A stretch of DNA of 8,378 nt from NCBI GenBank assembly GCA_046076045.1, contig JBJTRI010000060.1, positions 1 to 8,378 on the forward strand, in the 5' to 3' direction. Positions 5,726 to 8,378 of the stretch are shown here, in pieces. Position numbers and translations under genes: made by a program. Source of the DNA: JAIOPA01 sp046076045. GTDB taxonomy: Bacteria > Eisenbacteria > RBG-16-71-46. Position 1 is the stretch's first letter. Every line of letters begins with the position of its first letter. Under the pieces are notes generated by a model that saw nothing but the letters and a program-made list of their open reading frames with translations, had not been told where the DNA came from and searched no databases.

Positions 5726-6440
5726 AGACGAGGCGGTTGCCGTTCACCACGAGGCCGAACGTGGCCCCGAGGTGCTTGGCCGCCTTGCGCGACGCCAGCA
5801 TGCGCGTCATGAAGATCTCGAAGTACTCCATCATGTGCGAGGTCGCCGGATCGAGCGTGAGCTCGAGCGTGATGTGCTTCTGGTCCTCGTCCACGTTGAG
5901 GAAGCTCTTCTCGACCGCGTAGTTCACGCGATCGTGGATGTCGAACTTGATCGTGTCGGGGTTGCGCACGCGGGTGCGGTGCACGTCCGACTTGTCGGCC
6001 AGGATGAGCGCCGCCGCGACATCGTTGACCGGATCGCCGTCGTTCTCGTGGTGGTTGCCGATCGCCGCGATGACGGTGAGCATCTCCTCGTCGGACATGC
6101 CGAAGTCCTTGAGCAGCTGCATGGCCATGACCGCACCGGTCTGGGCATGGCTCTCGCGGTTCACCGCGTTGCCGATGTCGTGCAGCATGCCGGCGATCCC
6201 GGCCAGCTCGCACATGCGCTGGGGGCGCCCCATGCGCTGGAGCACGTTGTAGGCGATGCGCGAGACCAGCGTGACGTGACGCTCGCCGTGTTCCGTGTAC
6301 CCGATCTGCTCGAGCGACGCGTCCGCCATGCGGATGTGCAGCCGCACCCGGGGGTGCTCCCGGATGAAGTCGAGCGTCACGGGCGACGGGGCGCCACCGG
6401 GGGCGGCGCCCTCGGCGTGGCGGGTCGGGGATGGGCTCAT
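5724..6440 (-). CDS. HD-domain phosphohydrolase
   Basis: This 238-residue cytoplasmic protein belongs to a widely conserved HD-domain family annotated as phosphohydrolases of unknown substrate. Seen: H55 (ERHVTLVSRIAYNVL), the paired H87-D88 in GMLHDIGN, H98, the IGNHHE motif at 127-132 with H130/H131, and the conserved block ALILADKSDVHRTRVRN at 144-160, whose Asp residues (149 and 152) complete the metal site. IHDRVNYAVEKSF (168-180) and HMMEYFEIFMTRML (202-215) are also characteristic of this family. No sensor, GGDEF or membrane domain is attached. The ATG at 6440 is chosen because AAAGGG lies 8 nt upstream and the family's conserved part starts soon after. The in-frame GTG at 6485 has no ribosome-binding site and falls inside a leader hairpin. 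A promoter at 6507-6536 gives a leader of about 60 nt. The gene is followed 12 nt later by the secreted TPR gene, so they are likely co-transcribed. The substrate (nucleotide or other phosphate ester) cannot be read from sequence. Confidence 0.9.
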   Translation of the reverse strand: MSPSPTRHAEGAAPGGAPSPVTLDFIREHPRVRLHIRMADASLEQIGYTEHGERHVTLVSRIAYNVLQRMGRPQRMCELAGIAGMLHDIGNAVNRESHAQTGAVMAMQLLKDFGMSDEEMLTVIAAIGNHHENDGDPVNDVAAALILADKSDVHRTRVRNPDTIKFDIHDRVNYAVEKSFLNVDEDQKHITLELTLDPATSHMMEYFEIFMTRMLASRKAAKHLGATFGLVVNGNRLV

Positions 6441-6472
6441 GAAGGGGACCCTTTGCGGGAAGGATGCCAACG

Positions 6473-6493
6473 CGCCCCCGGACACGGGGGGCG
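6473..6493 (-). repeat. Perfect hairpin in the 5' leader of the HD-TPR operon
   Basis: CGCCCCC (6473-6479) pairs perfectly with GGGGGCG (6487-6493) around a 7-nt loop. It would sit at about +7 to +27 of the transcript from the predicted promoter. It could stabilise the mRNA end or act in early termination; neither is shown. Confidence 0.45.
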
Positions 6494-6506
6494 AGGACCA
6501 CGACGG

Positions 6507-6536
6507 ACACTAGGCGCGCAACTCGAAGAGCGTCAA
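6507..6536 (-). promoter_or_regulatory. Sigma70-type promoter of the HD-TPR operon
   Basis: On the minus strand TTGACG (6536-6531) is followed by an 18-nt spacer and TAGTGT (6512-6507). The design is the same as that of the HU promoter: same spacer, TAG at the start of the -10 and final T. Predicted transcription start is near 6500, about 60 nt before the ATG at 6440. Confidence 0.65.
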
Positions 6537-6565
6537 GACGGAAGCCCCTCCGAGGCGAGCCCTCA

Positions 6566-6576
6566 CAAGGACCTTG
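6566..6576. repeat. 11-nt palindrome upstream of the HD-TPR promoter
   Basis: CAAGG-A-CCTTG is a perfect inverted repeat centred at 6571, about 30 nt upstream of the -35 element. Such spacing would suit a dimeric activator or repressor site, but a repeat of this size could be chance. Confidence 0.25.
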
Positions 6577-6586
6577 CGCCCGCTGA

Positions 6587-6607
6587 GGGTGCGGCATTCC
6601 CGCACCC
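6587..6607. terminator. Perfect hairpin in the priA to HD intergenic region
   Basis: GGGTGCGG (6587-6594) and CCGCACCC (6600-6607) form a perfect 8-bp stem with a 5-nt loop, about 70 nt beyond the priA stop and 50 nt before the HD promoter. It is placed well for a factor-independent terminator of priA, though no T-run follows on the minus strand. Confidence 0.5.
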
Positions 6608-6652
6608 CCCGTCCTCGTGTCGCCACAGCCGCGGGGGTCGGCCGCACGACGG

Positions 6653-6667
6653 GTCCGGGGTCCGGAC
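6653..6667 (-). terminator. Short hairpin just after the priA stop
   Basis: GTCCGG (6653-6658) and CCGGAC (6662-6667) form a 6-bp stem with a 3-nt loop, 9 nt after the priA stop codon. It may act with the hairpin at 6587-6607 to end the priA transcript. No T-run. Confidence 0.4.
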
Positions 6668-6676
6668 ACGGGACGC

Positions 6677-8378
6677 CTACAGCACCTCGATCGGGTCCAC
6701 GTCGGCGACCACGCGCACGCGGCGCCGTCCGGGCTGGTCGGCCCACACCAGGGCGGCGGCGGCGAGCTCGCGCAGCACCGTGCCGTTGCCGCCCTTGAGC
6801 AGCACGTGCCAGCGGTGACGGCCGCGCAGGCGTGCGAGCGGTTGCGGGGCGGGACCGAGCACCGACACCTCACGCTCGCCCGCGCGCTCACGGACCAGCG
6901 TGGCCAGCGCACCCGCGACCTCCTCGACCTCGGCGGCCTCGGGACCGTCCACGAGCAGCGTGACGAGGCGCGTGAACGGCGGGTACTCCGCATCGCGCCG
7001 CTCGGCCAGCTCCTGCTTGCGGAACTCGCGCTCGCCGGCGGCGGGTTCGACCGCCGCGACGGCGGCCACCGCGGGATGCTCGGGGGTGCAGGTCTGCACC
7101 ATCACCTCGCCCGCCACGCGACCGCGACCGGCGCGACCCGCCACCTGCACGAGCAGTTGGAACGTGCGCTCGGCGGCCCGGAAGTCGGGCAGGTGCAGCG
7201 CCACGTCGGCGTCGAGCACGCCCACCAGCGTCACGCGAGGGAAGTCGAGCCCCTTCGCGATCATCTGCGTGCCCAGCAGGATGTCGCCGTCGCCGCGCGC
7301 GAATCTCGCGAGCGTGGCGCCGGGACCGTCCTTGGCGCGCGCCACGTCGAGGTCGAGTCGCAGCACACGCGCGTCGGGGAAGACCGCGGCCAACTCGCGC
7401 TCGGCCCGCTGCGTGCCCGCGCCCGCGTAACGCAGCAGCGGCAACTGGCACTTCGGGCACACGTCGGGCGCGGGCTCGCGGTGGTCGCAGTAGTGGCAGC
7501 GCAACCCGCGCGGCGTGGCGTGGAACGTGAGCGAGATGTCGCAGCTCGGGCACTCGGGGGTGTGACCACAGCCGCGGCACTGCACGTGGTGCGAGTGCCC
7601 GCGGCGGTTGAGCCACAGCAGCACCTGCTCGCGGCGCTCGAGCCGCTCGGCGATCGCGGCGCGCAGCGGCAGCGAGATCACGCCCGGACCGCTGCCGTCG
7701 CGGCGCAGGTCCACGATGCGCACGGTCGGCATGGGACGGCGATCGATGCGGTGCGGCAGCGCCAGCCGCCGGTAGCGGCCGCGCGCGGCGTTGGCCAGCG
7801 ACTCCAGACTCGGCGTGGCCGAGCCGAGCACGATAGGGATGCCGAGCATCTGCGCGCGCCGCACGGCCACGTCGCGCCCGTGGTAGCGCAACTGCTCGCT
7901 CTGCTTGTACGCCGGCTCGTGCTCCTCGTCCACCACCACCAGCTTGAGCGCGGGCAGCGGCGCGAATACCGCCGAGCGCGCGCCCACCACCACGTCGAGC
8001 GCACCGCGGCGGGCCAGCTCCCAGTGCTTGCGGCGCGTGCCCACGGGCAGGTAGCTGTGCAACTCGGCGACCCGACCGCCGAAGCGCTTGCGGAACACCT
8101 CGACCACCTGCGAGGCGAGCGCGACCTCGGGCACGAGAACGAGCGCCTGCCCACCCGCCTCGCGCGCGGCACGCGCGGCGCGCAGGTACACCTCGGTCTT
8201 GCCGCTCGCGGTGACGCCGTGCAGCAGGAACGGCTGGAACCCGCCCTCGGCCACGGCGGCGTCGATCGCGGTCACCGCCTCGCGCTGCGCAGGCGTGAGC
8301 GTGACGCGCTCGGGGATGGGCATGCGCAGCACGGCGTCCTCGAGCGCGTGGCGACGCGCGTGCGAGCGCGCGAGTCCG
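6677..8378 (-). CDS. priA: Primosomal protein PriA (replication restart helicase), 5' end outside window
   Basis: PriA is the 3'-5' DNA helicase that recognises stalled forks and reloads the replisome. The visible 566 residues cover the helicase core and C-terminus; the N-terminal DNA-binding part (roughly the first 180-200 residues in the family) lies beyond the right edge, since the frame is open to 8378. Seen: Walker A GVTASGKTE (8192-8218; most PriA have GVTGSGKTE), DEEH box (7919-7930), GSATPSLES, and the eight zinc-ligand cysteines in four CxxC pairs (7448-7579). Helicase motifs GTQMIAKG (7250-7273) and QVAGRAGRG (7121-7147) follow, and the protein ends in the typical DVDPIEVL. All key residues are present, so the enzyme looks active. 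A GTG at 8332 is internal and not the start. The gene ends with TAG. Downstream lie two hairpins, and the next gene has its own promoter, so priA is probably transcribed separately from it. Confidence 0.97.
   Translation of the reverse strand, partial: GLARSHARRHALEDAVLRMPIPERVTLTPAQREAVTAIDAAVAEGGFQPFLLHGVTASGKTEVYLRAARAAREAGGQALVLVPEVALASQVVEVFRKRFGGRVAELHSYLPVGTRRKHWELARRGALDVVVGARSAVFAPLPALKLVVVDEEHEPAYKQSEQLRYHGRDVAVRRAQMLGIPIVLGSATPSLESLANAARGRYRRLALPHRIDRRPMPTVRIVDLRRDGSGPGVISLPLRAAIAERLERREQVLLWLNRRGHSHHVQCRGCGHTPECPSCDISLTFHATPRGLRCHYCDHREPAPDVCPKCQLPLLRYAGAGTQRAERELAAVFPDARVLRLDLDVARAKDGPGATLARFARGDGDILLGTQMIAKGLDFPRVTLVGVLDADVALHLPDFRAAERTFQLLVQVAGRAGRGRVAGEVMVQTCTPEHPAVAAVAAVEPAAGEREFRKQELAERRDAEYPPFTRLVTLLVDGPEAAEVEEVAGALATLVRERAGEREVSVLGPAPQPLARLRGRHRWHVLLKGGNGTVLRELAAAALVWADQPGRRRVRVVADVDPIEVL

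Noticed and set aside
4134..6818. An 894-codon open frame on the + strand, antisense to the TPR and HD genes
   Set aside because: It is very rich in Val, Leu, Arg and His with no recognisable domain, runs opposite two well-supported genes, and spans their intergenic regions. In GC-rich DNA the antisense frame rarely meets stops, so this is a shadow frame.
4843..6993. A 716-codon open frame on the minus strand across TPR, HD and the end of priA
   Set aside because: It is Arg/Ala/Pro-rich, out of frame with three clear genes, and crosses two intergenic regions; it is a composition artefact.
8330..8332. GTG at 8332 as the start of a short PriA
   Set aside because: The frame continues open to the window edge, and PriA needs an N-terminal DNA-binding domain that would lie further upstream, so the gene is simply cut by the window.

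Overview
The window is 8.4 kb of very GC-rich bacterial chromosome with strongly GC-biased third codon positions, clear Shine-Dalgarno sites and sigma70-type promoters (TTGACA/TTGACG). The gene content is mostly housekeeping: PriA, an HU-type DNA-binding protein, an HD phosphohydrolase and a YugP-type membrane protease. The protein styles, especially the multi-pass membrane protein with a C-terminal TPR tail, remind me of Candidatus Eisenbacteria or Gemmatimonadota-like lineages. That assignment is a low-confidence impression, because nothing here fixes the phylum. I see no mobile element, CRISPR array, tRNA or rRNA.

Layout. On the + strand (221-2709) a YugP-like zinc metalloprotease gene overlaps by one base (TGATG) a large polytopic membrane protein gene. 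That second gene reads in frame through a TAG codon (2185-2187) into a TPR tail ending at 2709. The tail has no start site of its own, so this looks like one gene cut by a nonsense mutation, a sequence error, or recoding. A strong GC-rich hairpin (2718-2748) separates it from the convergent minus-strand genes.

On the minus strand, in transcription order from the right edge, are: priA (its 5' end lies outside the window), a 236-bp intergenic region with hairpins and a promoter, an HD-domain phosphohydrolase, a secreted TPR protein starting at GTG 12 nt downstream, a 103-nt gap packed with inverted repeats, a divergent ketol-acid reductoisomerase (IlvC-like) gene, and an HU/IHF-family gene with its own good promoter.

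How they work together. The HD and TPR genes are probably one operon. The IlvC-like gene has no visible promoter and may depend on readthrough from that operon. It stands without other branched-chain amino acid genes, and two catalytic positions of the KARI family are changed (Lys to Thr, Glu to Gln). No new multi-gene system is evident. The two items most worth checking are the in-frame amber codon and the altered KARI active site.
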